A stretch of 8,015 bases of DNA from Bdellovibrionales bacterium. GTDB lineage: Bacteria; Bdellovibrionota; Bdellovibrionia; Bdellovibrionales; UBA1609. Below the pieces are notes generated by a model that worked only from the letters and a program-made list of their open reading frames with translations, was not told the DNA's origin and did no database searches. Position 1 is the first letter of the stretch. The number at the start of each line of letters is the position of its first letter. A program made the translations under genes and the position numbers. This document shows positions 1 through 7,753 of the stretch, one piece after another. The stretch is from assembly GCA_026713205.1 (NCBI GenBank), contig JAPOOY010000246.1, positions 1 through 8,015 on the forward strand, in the 5' to 3' direction.

Positions 1-1
1 G

Positions 2-868
2 AAACCCCTGCTTATTACTTTAATTTTAGCTTTCCTCATTTCTGATATATTACTCTTGGAATCTCATAAACTTATTGTTCCCGAGAAAGCCCTTCCTCCC
101 TTAAAACTATCTCCTGTATCCCGATTATCTCCCTCTCAAAATTATGAGGTTATATGGAAGGAGAATATTTTTCATACGGGCCCTATTCCCACCAGTTTGA
201 TGGCTGAGGAAGAATCTTCTGTAATGGTTCCTGTAAAAACATCTCTCCCTCTTACTCTCAAAGGAACTATCGTTCATGCCAATCCTCACCGTTCCGTGGC
301 CACTGTGAAAGATCAAAAGAAAACCCATTCTTATAAGGTGGATGATGTCATAGACAAACAAGCTAAAGTGACTGAAATTCTCAGAAAAAAAATTATCTTC
401 CTAAATCTGAATAATAATTTATTGGAATTTTTAGCTCTTCCGGAAAGTATTCCTGTCACTTTGACTCTCAGCCAGCCCCGAAGACAGGATCCTGTTAAAG
501 CAGGTCTTGTAAAGAAAAGTGGAAATACCTTTGAAGTCAAACGCTCCCGAATCAATGAATATTTACAAAGACTTCCTGAAATTTTACAGCAAGCTAAAAT
601 GGTTCCTCATCGGGTGACACGAAATGGTGAAACTTTTATAGAAGGTTTTAAATTTGTCGCCATTAAAGAGGAGGCTCAGTGGCTTCAGGATTTGGATTTT
701 CAGAAAGGGGATATAATCAAGAAGGTGGATGGAGAGCCTGTTAATACACCGGAAACAGCTATAGAGCTTTTTGAAAAACTGAGAGACAGTGACGGGTTTG
801 AAATGGTTGTAAACCGAAATGGACGGGATTTTAAACGGAAATACACTGTGGATTGGGATTCACAATAA
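2..868 (+). CDS. gspC: Type II secretion system protein GspC (5'-partial)
   Basis: GspC is the bitopic inner-membrane protein that links the inner-membrane platform of the type II secretion system to the periplasmic N domains of the secretin GspD. The reading frame is open to the left edge, so the true start is outside the window. Bases 2-55 encode a hydrophobic run (PLLITLILAFLISDILLL) that fits the single N-terminal membrane anchor. A TTG at 56 could be called as a start but would remove this anchor, so I reject it. Counting from codon 56, a Pro-rich linker leads into the homology region (about residues 64-128, LKGTIVHANPHRSVATV), which contacts secretin domain N0. A C-terminal PDZ domain follows (about 185-266, with GFKFVAIKEEAQWLQDLDFQKG-type carboxylate-binding loop and KGDIIKKVDGEPV). 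It lies 9 bases upstream of gspD and is surely co-transcribed with it. Family assignment is confident from the HR plus PDZ order and the neighbours. Confidence 0.93.
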   Translation, partial: KPLLITLILAFLISDILLLESHKLIVPEKALPPLKLSPVSRLSPSQNYEVIWKENIFHTGPIPTSLMAEEESSVMVPVKTSLPLTLKGTIVHANPHRSVATVKDQKKTHSYKVDDVIDKQAKVTEILRKKIIFLNLNNNLLEFLALPESIPVTLTLSQPRRQDPVKAGLVKKSGNTFEVKRSRINEYLQRLPEILQQAKMVPHRVTRNGETFIEGFKFVAIKEEAQWLQDLDFQKGDIIKKVDGEPVNTPETAIELFEKLRDSDGFEMVVNRNGRDFKRKYTVDWDSQ

Positions 869-877
869 GAGGACAGC

Positions 878-3800
878 ATGACATCATCAAGGACGATTTT
901 TATTTTATTATTTCTCTTTGCGCCTGTTATTTTAGAAGGAGCGCCGGTTAACCCTTCTTTGAAAGCGAAATCAAAAACTTCCGAAAGTCAGAAGATGAAT
1001 AATACTTTTAAAAATTCCTCTCAAAGCAGTCCAGATCATAAAGAAAATCCCATTTCCATCACCTCCCCCAGGGGCCGAAAAAGTAAAATACCCTTTTCCA
1101 AATCTCTACCGGAAGATATTTCCAATGAAAATTTTCCGGATATTATTGAAAGCTTTGATTATCCCAATGTTCCTCTCATGGATTTAATACAAGCCATCGG
1201 AAAACTAACGGGATTAAATTTTATTATTGACCCGGGGGTTGCCAATAAAAAAATAACCATTTTGGCTCCGTCCAAAATCACGGTTGCAGAGGCTTACAAA
1301 GCCTTTTTGTCTGCTTTAGCGGCCAATGGCTACACGGTCGTGAGATCAGGCGCCTTTTGGAAAATTCGGGAAACGAAAACGGCTCTCAAGGATAATACGG
1401 AAATTTACAGTGGCGGCTATTTTCCAAATACGGATCAACTCATTACCCGGGTTATTAAATTAAAGCACATCAATGCCAAGGAATTTTCAACTTCCATTAA
1501 ACCTCTTGCGGGAACAGGTCAACAGGTTTCCTTTCATGAGGCTTCCAATACAATTATCATTTCCGATTATGGTTCCGCTGTTGAAAGAATCATGAAACTG
1601 GTGCAGGTGATGGATGTGCCCGGGTCAGAGGAAAGCGTGACGATTATTCCCATTGTTCATGCTGCGGCAACGGATTTGGCTGGCATCCTCAATGAACTTC
1701 TTTCCGGAAAACCTTCATCCTCTTCCCGTACTTCCAGACGAAGATTGCGGGTTACCTCCCCATCTAAAAGCAGCGTCTCCGGGAATATAAAGGTCTCCCA
1801 TATTATTCCGGATGAGAGAACAAATGCCCTGATTGTTTCCGCAAATGAGAGCGGATTAAAAAGAGTTAAAAATCTTGTCAAAAAATTAGATACTTATGTG
1901 GATCCATCCCGCACGGGAGGAATTTATGTTTATAATGTTCTCTACGGAACAGCCGAACAGGTTTATAACACTCTTATGGGTATCACCCCCTCAAAGCCGG
2001 AAGCTAAGAAAACGAGTTCTCTACCTCGTTCCTCGCGAGCTTCTATAGACCGTCGATCCGGTTCAAAGAGTCTCCCCTCCTCCACTTCGGCTCTCTTTCC
2101 AAATGTAACCATCATGGCGGATCCAAATACAAACAGTCTTATCATCAGCGCGAGGAACAAATATGACTTTGAAAGAGTTAAAGCTGTTTTGAAAAAAATA
2201 GATGTTCCAAAGGATCAGGTTTTTGTTCAGGCTGTTATTGTGGAAATGTATGTGGGTCAGGGAGATTCCTGGGAAACAAATTTAGCGGGAACTCTTATGA
2301 ATGGAGCTTCTAAAGCTATCGCCAAAAACTTGGGGTTTGATAATACGGGTGATGTGCCAATTTTTGGAGGTTTCCTGAATAGAGGTTTTGCCCCTGATGA
2401 AAGCATGATAAAAAATCTCTCTGTAGGGCCGGGTTTTATTTTAGGTCTTCCCTTTTCAAAAATTTTAAATTCACTGAATTTGAACAATAACACGAATACA
2501 GGACGCCAAAGTTTGGATTTTGATCAAATTGCCGACGCTACATATAAAAAACCTTATGAAGAGTTGGAAGAAGACGAACAAAAGAATATAAACAGCCTTT
2601 GGAGATCACAAAATACAAGCAGAAACCGACAGCTTGATCAGGCTTTAAACTCCTCTCTTTTTCCGATTTTGGAGATTCTGAAAAAGGTTGGAGATGTAAA
2701 TGTGCTTTCCACACCTCAAATAACAGCAATGGATAATGTGCCGGCTATTATTGAAGTGGGGGAAAATGCTCCCATAGGTCTCACAACCACTTCTTCCGGT
2801 TTTGGCACGAGCAATGCTGTGGATAGAGCCGATCTCACTTTAAGGCTAGAACTAACTCCTCGAATCAATCCGGATTCCGGTATTATTCAAATGGATATTT
2901 CACAAACTTTTAATGATTTATCTTCTACAAAATCCTCTGCCAGTGAACTTCAAAGCCGGGCGGTTCATACAATTAAAAGATTTATAGAAACCAAACTGGT
3001 TCTTCATGACGGGGAAACTGCTGTTTTAGGTGGTTTAATGACGGATAAGGAAGTAAAAAATGAAAACAAGGTTCCCGTTTTAGGGGATATTCCCGTTGTG
3101 GGCTGGCTTTTTAAAGGTTCCACGGTTCAAAAACAAAAAAGAAATTTGATTGTCTTTCTCACTCCCACTATTATCCGCGGAAGAGATCAAAAAAATCAAA
3201 ACCGAAAACTTCTTGGAAAAAAACTGGAAGAGCGTATTGAATTCATTAGAAAAAACATGAAGGGAAAAGACCCTTATGGGAATTTTCTAAAAAAACTCAC
3301 AGCAAAAACAATGGATGCTCCTGTAAAACCTGAAGAATCCGATGAAGACATTGTTCCGGATTCCAAGGAAGTGGAATGGGTGGAGGAAGCTTCTTCTTTA
3401 GAATTGGAGGAAGATCAGGAAATGGAAATGATAGACATCCCTCATTTGGAATCCCCTTCTATAGATCAAGGGCCTGTGCCTCTTTCTGAACCTCCTCCCT
3501 CCATACGACCTTCTCAAACAGAGGAAGAAGAAATGCCGGCTCCCGATCCTACACAGGAAGATCAGGAGGTGGAATGGGTAGAAGAGGACTCGGAAGAGGA
3601 TGTTCAATCACCTGAAGATACTGCGCCTGTTTTTGAAGAAGCCCCCTCAAAATCCAAGGGCTTTTTTAATAGGCTGTTCGGCAGAGAGCCTGAAGAAAGT
3701 CAGGAAACAGAGACAATAGAAGAATCGGAAGATAAACTTTCAGACTCAATAAAAATGCCGCCACAAATAAATGAAGAAAGCCTGTCATCTGAAGAAGAAA

Positions 3801-3958
3801 AAGAAGAACTTGATGAAGAGGAGGAACTCACTCCAAAAGATAAGAAAAATTCCAAAGCCATTTTTCCTTTTTCCAATTCAACGGACAGTTCATCTCCCGT
3901 TAACGGAAACACAGAATCCGTCCCTATTGAGAATATTGAACTTTTTCCAAAGGAATAA
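878..3958 (+). CDS. gspD: Type II secretion system secretin GspD with long acidic tail
   Basis: GspD forms the multimeric outer-membrane channel through which folded exoproteins leave the periplasm. The ATG follows AAGAGGA (867-873), which overlaps the gspC stop. Residues 1 to about 22 form a signal peptide (basic start, then IFILLFLFAPVILEGA). A Ser/Lys-rich spacer follows, then N0 (about 88-166), N1 (about 188-248), N2 (about 253-342) and N3 (about 347-444). N2 and N3 are each interrupted by a Ser/Arg-rich loop (276-302 and 369-405). The secretin barrel domain spans about 446-770. It includes NVLSTPQITAMDN, the gate segment EVGENAPIG and the family signature VPVLGDIPVVGWLFK (732-746), and ends at NLIVFLTPTIIRGRD. 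At 1026 residues it is far longer than the usual 650-750. The excess is mainly an acidic tail after about residue 810, with a longer than usual insert at about 465-590. No separate pilotin-binding S domain is recognisable. Identity as GspD is near certain; the tail has no assignable function. Confidence 0.97.
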   Translation: MTSSRTIFILLFLFAPVILEGAPVNPSLKAKSKTSESQKMNNTFKNSSQSSPDHKENPISITSPRGRKSKIPFSKSLPEDISNENFPDIIESFDYPNVPLMDLIQAIGKLTGLNFIIDPGVANKKITILAPSKITVAEAYKAFLSALAANGYTVVRSGAFWKIRETKTALKDNTEIYSGGYFPNTDQLITRVIKLKHINAKEFSTSIKPLAGTGQQVSFHEASNTIIISDYGSAVERIMKLVQVMDVPGSEESVTIIPIVHAAATDLAGILNELLSGKPSSSSRTSRRRLRVTSPSKSSVSGNIKVSHIIPDERTNALIVSANESGLKRVKNLVKKLDTYVDPSRTGGIYVYNVLYGTAEQVYNTLMGITPSKPEAKKTSSLPRSSRASIDRRSGSKSLPSSTSALFPNVTIMADPNTNSLIISARNKYDFERVKAVLKKIDVPKDQVFVQAVIVEMYVGQGDSWETNLAGTLMNGASKAIAKNLGFDNTGDVPIFGGFLNRGFAPDESMIKNLSVGPGFILGLPFSKILNSLNLNNNTNTGRQSLDFDQIADATYKKPYEELEEDEQKNINSLWRSQNTSRNRQLDQALNSSLFPILEILKKVGDVNVLSTPQITAMDNVPAIIEVGENAPIGLTTTSSGFGTSNAVDRADLTLRLELTPRINPDSGIIQMDISQTFNDLSSTKSSASELQSRAVHTIKRFIETKLVLHDGETAVLGGLMTDKEVKNENKVPVLGDIPVVGWLFKGSTVQKQKRNLIVFLTPTIIRGRDQKNQNRKLLGKKLEERIEFIRKNMKGKDPYGNFLKKLTAKTMDAPVKPEESDEDIVPDSKEVEWVEEASSLELEEDQEMEMIDIPHLESPSIDQGPVPLSEPPPSIRPSQTEEEEMPAPDPTQEDQEVEWVEEDSEEDVQSPEDTAPVFEEAPSKSKGFFNRLFGREPEESQETETIEESEDKLSDSIKMPPQINEESLSSEEEKEELDEEEELTPKDKKNSKAIFPFSNSTDSSSPVNGNTESVPIENIELFPKE
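3308..3955 (+). other. Acidic low-complexity C-terminal extension of GspD
   Basis: Residues 811-1026 of GspD lie beyond the secretin domain and are dominated by Glu, Asp, Ser and Pro, with several uninterrupted Glu-rich stretches. This composition predicts disorder. Two features stand out. EVEWVEE occurs twice (residues 831-837 and 897-903). A short hydrophobic/basic island, KGFFNRLFGR (927-936), sits in the otherwise acidic stretch and could be a docking or membrane-contact helix. Known GspD C-termini usually end in a short S domain that binds a pilotin. This tail is about 200 residues and does not resemble one. Since the secretin C-terminus lies on the periplasmic side, the tail may contact periplasmic, cell-wall or outer-membrane partners; that is inference only. 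Confidence 0.7.
3368..3586 (+). repeat. Duplicated EVEWVEE peptide motif in the GspD tail
   Basis: The seven-residue motif EVEWVEE is encoded at 3368-3388 and again at 3566-3586, 66 residues apart. The two copies use different synonymous codons (GAA/GAG and GTG/GTA differences), so the peptide is conserved rather than being a recent exact DNA duplication. They contain the only tryptophans in the tail, which suggests a short linear binding motif used twice. Function is unknown. Confidence 0.6.
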
Positions 3959-4056
3959 TAGATTTTTCAGTCATAGGATGTGTATTGTTTCTCAAAAAAA
4001 CCGAATTAAGACATATTTTTCAGTAAGAAAAGTAAACTTAAGGGGAAAAATCACAC

Positions 4057-4086
4057 CTGTCAAAAATCTCTTAAAAAATATATAAT
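4057..4086 (+). promoter_or_regulatory. Putative sigma-70-type promoter for gspE
   Basis: In the 148-base gap between gspD and gspE, CTGTCA (4057-4062, 4 of 6 to the -35 consensus) is followed after 18 bases by a perfect TATAAT (4081-4086). The predicted transcript would start near 4093, leaving a leader of about 14 bases before the gspE ATG. The surroundings are AT-rich, so a chance match is possible. The gap itself holds no gene and no clear terminator, so gspE may also be read from the gspCD transcript. Confidence 0.4.
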
Positions 4087-4106
4087 AATGACAGTGGAAA
4101 TATAAA

Positions 4107-5789
4107 ATGGAAAGACAGAAGCTGGAAGAAGTGATTTTAAAATCAACAACTTTAACCCCTCTTCAAACCCGGGAAATTTTAGATAGTAAAACCCATCAGG
4201 GCCTTTCCCTATTGGAACAAATTTCTTCAGGGCGTGGGCCTTTAAGCGCGGAACAAACATTGTCCCGGATTTGTAAACATTTGAATTTACAGTTTTTAGC
4301 GGAAATTCCCTCTGGAGACATCCCTTTAGATCTTATCTCAAACATTCCCATTCACTATGCCAAAGCTCATAGTGTTCTGCCCTTAAAGGAGGAAGAGAAT
4401 AAAGTACAGGTTTTAACAAGTAATCCCTTTAACTTAAAAGTTTTTAACAATCTGGAGCTTCAATTCAGTAAACAGGTAGAGCCTGTGCTCAGTCTTAATC
4501 ACAAGATTCAGGAGGCCATCAACCATGTGTATGAAAAAAACACCCAGGATTTTGCGGAATTTAAAGATATTCAAGTGGAAGGTTATGATTTAAATGATCC
4601 GGTTATTGATCTTTTGGAGGCGGATGATGAAGCGCCTGTTATCAATTTGGTGAACACTCTTTTGGTTCGGGCCGTTAAGGAAAGAGCTTCAGATATTCAT
4701 GTGGAGCCTTATGAAAGGGAAGTGGTGATTCGTTTCAGAGTGGATGGCGCTTTGTATCTTGTTTTAAAAATCCCCAAAAGACTTCAAAACACTCTTTCCT
4801 CCCGGATTAAAATCATGGGGAAACTAAATATTGCAGAAAAGAGACTTCCCCAGGACGGAGGTATCCCCTTAAGACTTGCGGGAAAGGACATTGATATTCG
4901 TTTAAATACGATACCAACAGCTTTTGGAGAAAGATTGGTCATGCGTCTTCAGGATCGAACCCAAACAATTTTAAAAATAAACCAATTGGGTTTTTCAGAA
5001 AACAGTGTAAAAACCTTATCCGCTCTTTTGGAAAAAAGTTATGGAATTATTTTGGCCACAGGCCCCACGGGAAGCGGGAAATCTTTCACTCTTTATGCCT
5101 CTTTAGCCAATCTTCAATCGTCAGATACAAACATTATCACTCTTGAAAATCCCGTGGAGCAAAGAATACAGGGTATAGGGCAAATTCAGGTCAATCCCAA
5201 GGTGGGGCTGACTTTTGCCAATGGATTTCGTGCTATTTTGCGTCAAGATCCGGATGTGATTATGGTTGGTGAAATCAGGGATTCAGAAACAATGAAAATT
5301 GCCATAAATGCCTCATTAACAGGACATTTGGTTCTCTCCACAATTCATACAAACGATTCAGCCGGAGTGTTCCCCCGTCTGATTGACATGGGTTGCGAGC
5401 CTTTTCTTATTGCCACTTCTCTTTTGGGGGTCGTCTCTCAAAGACTGGTGCGACTCCTCTGCCCTCACTGTAAAAAACCTTATAAGCTCTCTCAAAAGGA
5501 AAAAGATATTTTGGGCCTGTCTCCTCCAAAAAATGCCACTATTTATAAACCGGAGGGATGCCGTGAATGCAATTATAAAGGATATTCGGGGCGAACAGCT
5601 ATTGAGGAAATTTTAACAGTGAATGACAGCATTCGCGTTCAAATCCTTCAAAGGGCCAGTGGATCAACTATTAAAAAAGTGGCTATAGAACAAGGGCTTA
5701 TTACTTTTAGAGATCATGGCCTTAAAAAAGCCTTTGAAGGACAGACAACTATTGAGGAAGTTTTGGCAAATACTCAACTTGATCTTTAA
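4107..5789 (+). CDS. gspE: Type II secretion system ATPase GspE
   Basis: GspE is the hexameric cytoplasmic ATPase that powers pseudopilus assembly at the inner-membrane platform. The start is well bounded: an in-frame TGA lies at 4089-4091 and this ATG is the only start codon before the conserved domain. The ribosome site (GTGGA, 4094-4098) is weak. Residues 5-145 form the MshEN/GspE N-terminal domain, followed by a linker and the N2E PAS-like region (about 175-275). The ATPase core shows Walker A GPTGSGKS (319-326), an Asp box reading TLENPVE (345-351), Walker B DPDVIMVGEIRD (381-392) and the His box ASLTGHLVLSTIHTND (402-417). A tetracysteine zinc site (C452, C455, C485, C488) separates GspE-type from PilT-type ATPases. 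The length of 560 residues is normal for the family. The usual Asp of the Asp box (EDP) is Asn here. gspF does not follow; the next gene converges from the other strand. Confidence 0.97.
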   Translation: MERQKLEEVILKSTTLTPLQTREILDSKTHQGLSLLEQISSGRGPLSAEQTLSRICKHLNLQFLAEIPSGDIPLDLISNIPIHYAKAHSVLPLKEEENKVQVLTSNPFNLKVFNNLELQFSKQVEPVLSLNHKIQEAINHVYEKNTQDFAEFKDIQVEGYDLNDPVIDLLEADDEAPVINLVNTLLVRAVKERASDIHVEPYEREVVIRFRVDGALYLVLKIPKRLQNTLSSRIKIMGKLNIAEKRLPQDGGIPLRLAGKDIDIRLNTIPTAFGERLVMRLQDRTQTILKINQLGFSENSVKTLSALLEKSYGIILATGPTGSGKSFTLYASLANLQSSDTNIITLENPVEQRIQGIGQIQVNPKVGLTFANGFRAILRQDPDVIMVGEIRDSETMKIAINASLTGHLVLSTIHTNDSAGVFPRLIDMGCEPFLIATSLLGVVSQRLVRLLCPHCKKPYKLSQKEKDILGLSPPKNATIYKPEGCRECNYKGYSGRTAIEEILTVNDSIRVQILQRASGSTIKKVAIEQGLITFRDHGLKKAFEGQTTIEEVLANTQLDL

Positions 5790-5814
5790 AATAAGATTTA
5801 TGACAACTTAATAG

Positions 5815-5834
5815 GATTAGTTCTAATCACTTTT
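5815..5834 (+). terminator. Weak hairpin with short T-run after gspE
   Basis: GATTA (5815-5819) pairs with TAATC (5824-5828) around a GTTC loop and is followed by ACTTTT, 25 bases after the gspE stop. The stem is only 5 bp with one G-C pair and the T-run is four bases, so it would be a poor intrinsic terminator. It is listed because it is the only candidate for ending the gspE transcript. It may be a chance palindrome in AT-rich DNA. Confidence 0.2.
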
Positions 5835-5898
5835 AACAATAACATGTACAAATTTTCATACCTATGATTAACCTAAATTCACATTCTAAGATGTCAAT

Positions 5899-5931
5899 AA
5901 AAAAGGTTCAAAATAACTTTATTTTTTGAAC
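5899..5931 (-). terminator. Intrinsic terminator of the redoxin/copper gene
   Basis: Read on the minus strand, 14 bases past the TGA stop, GTTCAAAA (5931-5924) pairs perfectly with TTTTGAAC (5913-5906) around a 10-base AT loop. The T-run CTTTTTT follows (5905-5899). The eight-pair stem has only two G-C pairs, but its position right behind the gene and the T-run fit a rho-independent terminator. On the plus strand the hairpin is followed by CTGAGTAAAAA, so it should act only on minus-strand transcripts. Confidence 0.55.
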
Positions 5932-5944
5932 TGAGTAAAAAAAA

Positions 5945-7747
5945 TCATTTAAATCTAATGTGTTTCATGGTCACTTTTGAACTTGAAGGATATAATAAAA
6001 TAAGTCGGCACCAGGACATTTCATCTTCTATATAATCTCCAGTAGTTACATATTTTTCAGGAAATGGATTCCATACATTATTTTCACTGTTATCAAAGTA
6101 ATTAATGCATTCTATAGTGGAATTTTTAGAAATCCTCAATGGTTTTTTTAGTAGATAACTTTTTTCAAACTTTACATTCCAGGGATTTATCCCAAAAACT
6201 CTTTTCTTTTTTTGAGAATTTCTAATAAAAATAGAACCGGCCTTACCTCTTAAATGCATATGTGATGACATTCCCATAACAAATAAATCCTCTTTTATTT
6301 TATATGACATTTTGGTTTGATAATCTGATTTGTAAGGAGGTATATTTATTTTTTTAAAAACAAGGGTGAAGCTGACAATTTTATATTTCGGTTGCTTTTT
6401 ATGAAAGGTTATTTGGATATGAGAGTTCTCATCTATTACTTTTTGCCCTAAAGGCTCATAATGAGTCTCCCACATTAATGTTGAGCCTTTTGGAATTTTA
6501 ACTCCTATTTTATTTGATAACATTCCTGGGAATGCCGGTGTAACTCTATTCAAAGCATATTTATAATTAACTTTTCTCTCTTTAAAAGAAGGATCTAAAA
6601 TCAGGAAAAAACTGTGATGTATAACTTTTTGTTTTATCTTAAAACTAACATTTTTTATCCATTTATCTTCTTTAAAATTTGTTTTAATAAAAAATCTTTT
6701 ATATTCAATCTTTCCAGGTGAAACAATAACTTTTTCCGGAAGCGAAATGACAAAATCCGGAGAAGATGTCTTTTTAAAAGAGGAGTTTTTTCCTGTTGAT
6801 TCTTTTTTATAGAGTTTTTTTATGGAATTTTTATCTGCTTTAGCTCCTTCGTCTATCCATTTTAAAAGTGTGGCTTTTTCCTTTACTGTTAGACTAAGAT
6901 CGTTTTTCCATGGGCCGGTATTTGGATCTAAATGCCAAGGCGGCATTAAATCATTCTCTATAACATGACGGAACATAGCTAACCGACCCACCACATCTTC
7001 ATAACTGGAATAATTTATTGGAGCCTCTTTAAAAGGATCATGACAGTTCACACATTTTTTGAGAATAATAGGGGCAACATCACTCCAGAAGACTTTTTTT
7101 ATAGTTGGTCGTTTAATGGCACATCCAGGAGTCGGTATCTCTTTTGAAATGACAGACTTACCGGATACTATATCTTCCAAAAAATCTGACAGATAATGAT
7201 TTTTTGGATGGAGAGGTTGATTATCAACAGGCCCTTTATAAATAACACGCCTTTCAGGAGTTAAAACAAAAACTTCTCCTGAAGTATTTGCATTTAAGGC
7301 ATTTATAATTGTCTGTTTTCTATCAATTACATAAGAGCTTTTAAAACCAAATTTTTCCAAATCTTTTTCTCCATTTTCTTCTCTTTTGATTTGACCTACA
7401 TAATTATAAATAAAATAGATCCCCTCTTTAGAATATTTTTCTTCAAGTTGAGCCAATTGAAGGCCATATTTTTCAGTCATAGAACAATCTCTGTCTCTCA
7501 TAGCAATAACAATGGCTTTTACATTTTTTAAATCTGACAAACGAAACTGGGAACCGTTTAAAGGAAAAAAGATTAAGTCTCTTATGATCCGATCTAAAGA
7601 TTGAACTGTCTGTTTCTCTGTTTGATCAGCCGAAAGAGTATGCTGTGTTATATCCTTTTTTAGAGATAAAACACAGGATATGGTATGGAGAGTGACTATA
7701 ACTAAAATTGATAATTTTAAATATTTTTTATAAGACTTCAAAACCAC
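5945..7747 (-). CDS. Exported redoxin / haem-c / copper monooxygenase-like protein
   Basis: This is a three-domain exported protein whose substrate is unknown. Residues 9-24 are hydrophobic and end in TISC (C25), a signal peptide with a possible but atypical lipobox. Residues 55-200 are a thioredoxin-fold redoxin of the AhpC/TSA-like type with one active-site cysteine (C88 in RDCSMTEKY) and the usual EVFVLTPERRVIYKG strand. A cytochrome-c-like segment follows, with the haem site CVNCH (232-236) and M268 in LMPPWH as likely axial ligand. Residues 330-600 resemble the type II copper, ascorbate-dependent monooxygenases (peptidylglycine and dopamine hydroxylases). They hold HH (377-378) and HY (H429) for one copper, HMH (496-498) and DEM (M577) for the other; C547 and C580 may form a disulfide. 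The GTG start is the earliest possible because an in-frame TAA lies two codons upstream; TTG at 7741 is the alternative. No strong ribosome site is visible. It is more AT-rich than the gsp genes and transcribed alone, convergent with gspE. Confidence 0.85.
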   Translation of the reverse strand: MVLKSYKKYLKLSILVIVTLHTISCVLSLKKDITQHTLSADQTEKQTVQSLDRIIRDLIFFPLNGSQFRLSDLKNVKAIVIAMRDRDCSMTEKYGLQLAQLEEKYSKEGIYFIYNYVGQIKREENGEKDLEKFGFKSSYVIDRKQTIINALNANTSGEVFVLTPERRVIYKGPVDNQPLHPKNHYLSDFLEDIVSGKSVISKEIPTPGCAIKRPTIKKVFWSDVAPIILKKCVNCHDPFKEAPINYSSYEDVVGRLAMFRHVIENDLMPPWHLDPNTGPWKNDLSLTVKEKATLLKWIDEGAKADKNSIKKLYKKESTGKNSSFKKTSSPDFVISLPEKVIVSPGKIEYKRFFIKTNFKEDKWIKNVSFKIKQKVIHHSFFLILDPSFKERKVNYKYALNRVTPAFPGMLSNKIGVKIPKGSTLMWETHYEPLGQKVIDENSHIQITFHKKQPKYKIVSFTLVFKKINIPPYKSDYQTKMSYKIKEDLFVMGMSSHMHLRGKAGSIFIRNSQKKKRVFGINPWNVKFEKSYLLKKPLRISKNSTIECINYFDNSENNVWNPFPEKYVTTGDYIEDEMSWCRLILLYPSSSKVTMKHIRFK

Positions 7748-7753
7748 TGCTTA

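Noticed and set aside
56..868. TTG at 56 as the start of gspC
   Set aside because: The frame is open to the window edge and bases 2-55 encode the expected membrane anchor, so the gene starts further left.
3700..3912. Minus-strand frame with a poly-serine run
   Set aside because: It is the antisense of the Glu-rich GspD tail (GAA/GAG codons read as TTC/CTC or TCT/TCC).
3962..3976. 15-base match ATTTTTCAGTCATAG shared with about 7468-7482
   Set aside because: One copy is intergenic and the other is inside the minus-strand coding region (antisense of the YSMTEKYG-like segment). A match this short is plausible by chance in AT-rich DNA, and there are no further copies.
3771..4085. A 104-codon plus-strand frame overlapping the end of gspD and the gap before gspE
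   Set aside because: It is Lys/Asn/Phe-rich, mostly overlaps gspD in another frame, has no recognisable domain and no ribosome site.
5383..5616. Plus-strand frame inside gspE
   Set aside because: It is an out-of-frame shadow of the zinc-binding part of gspE, where the real frame has strong family motifs.
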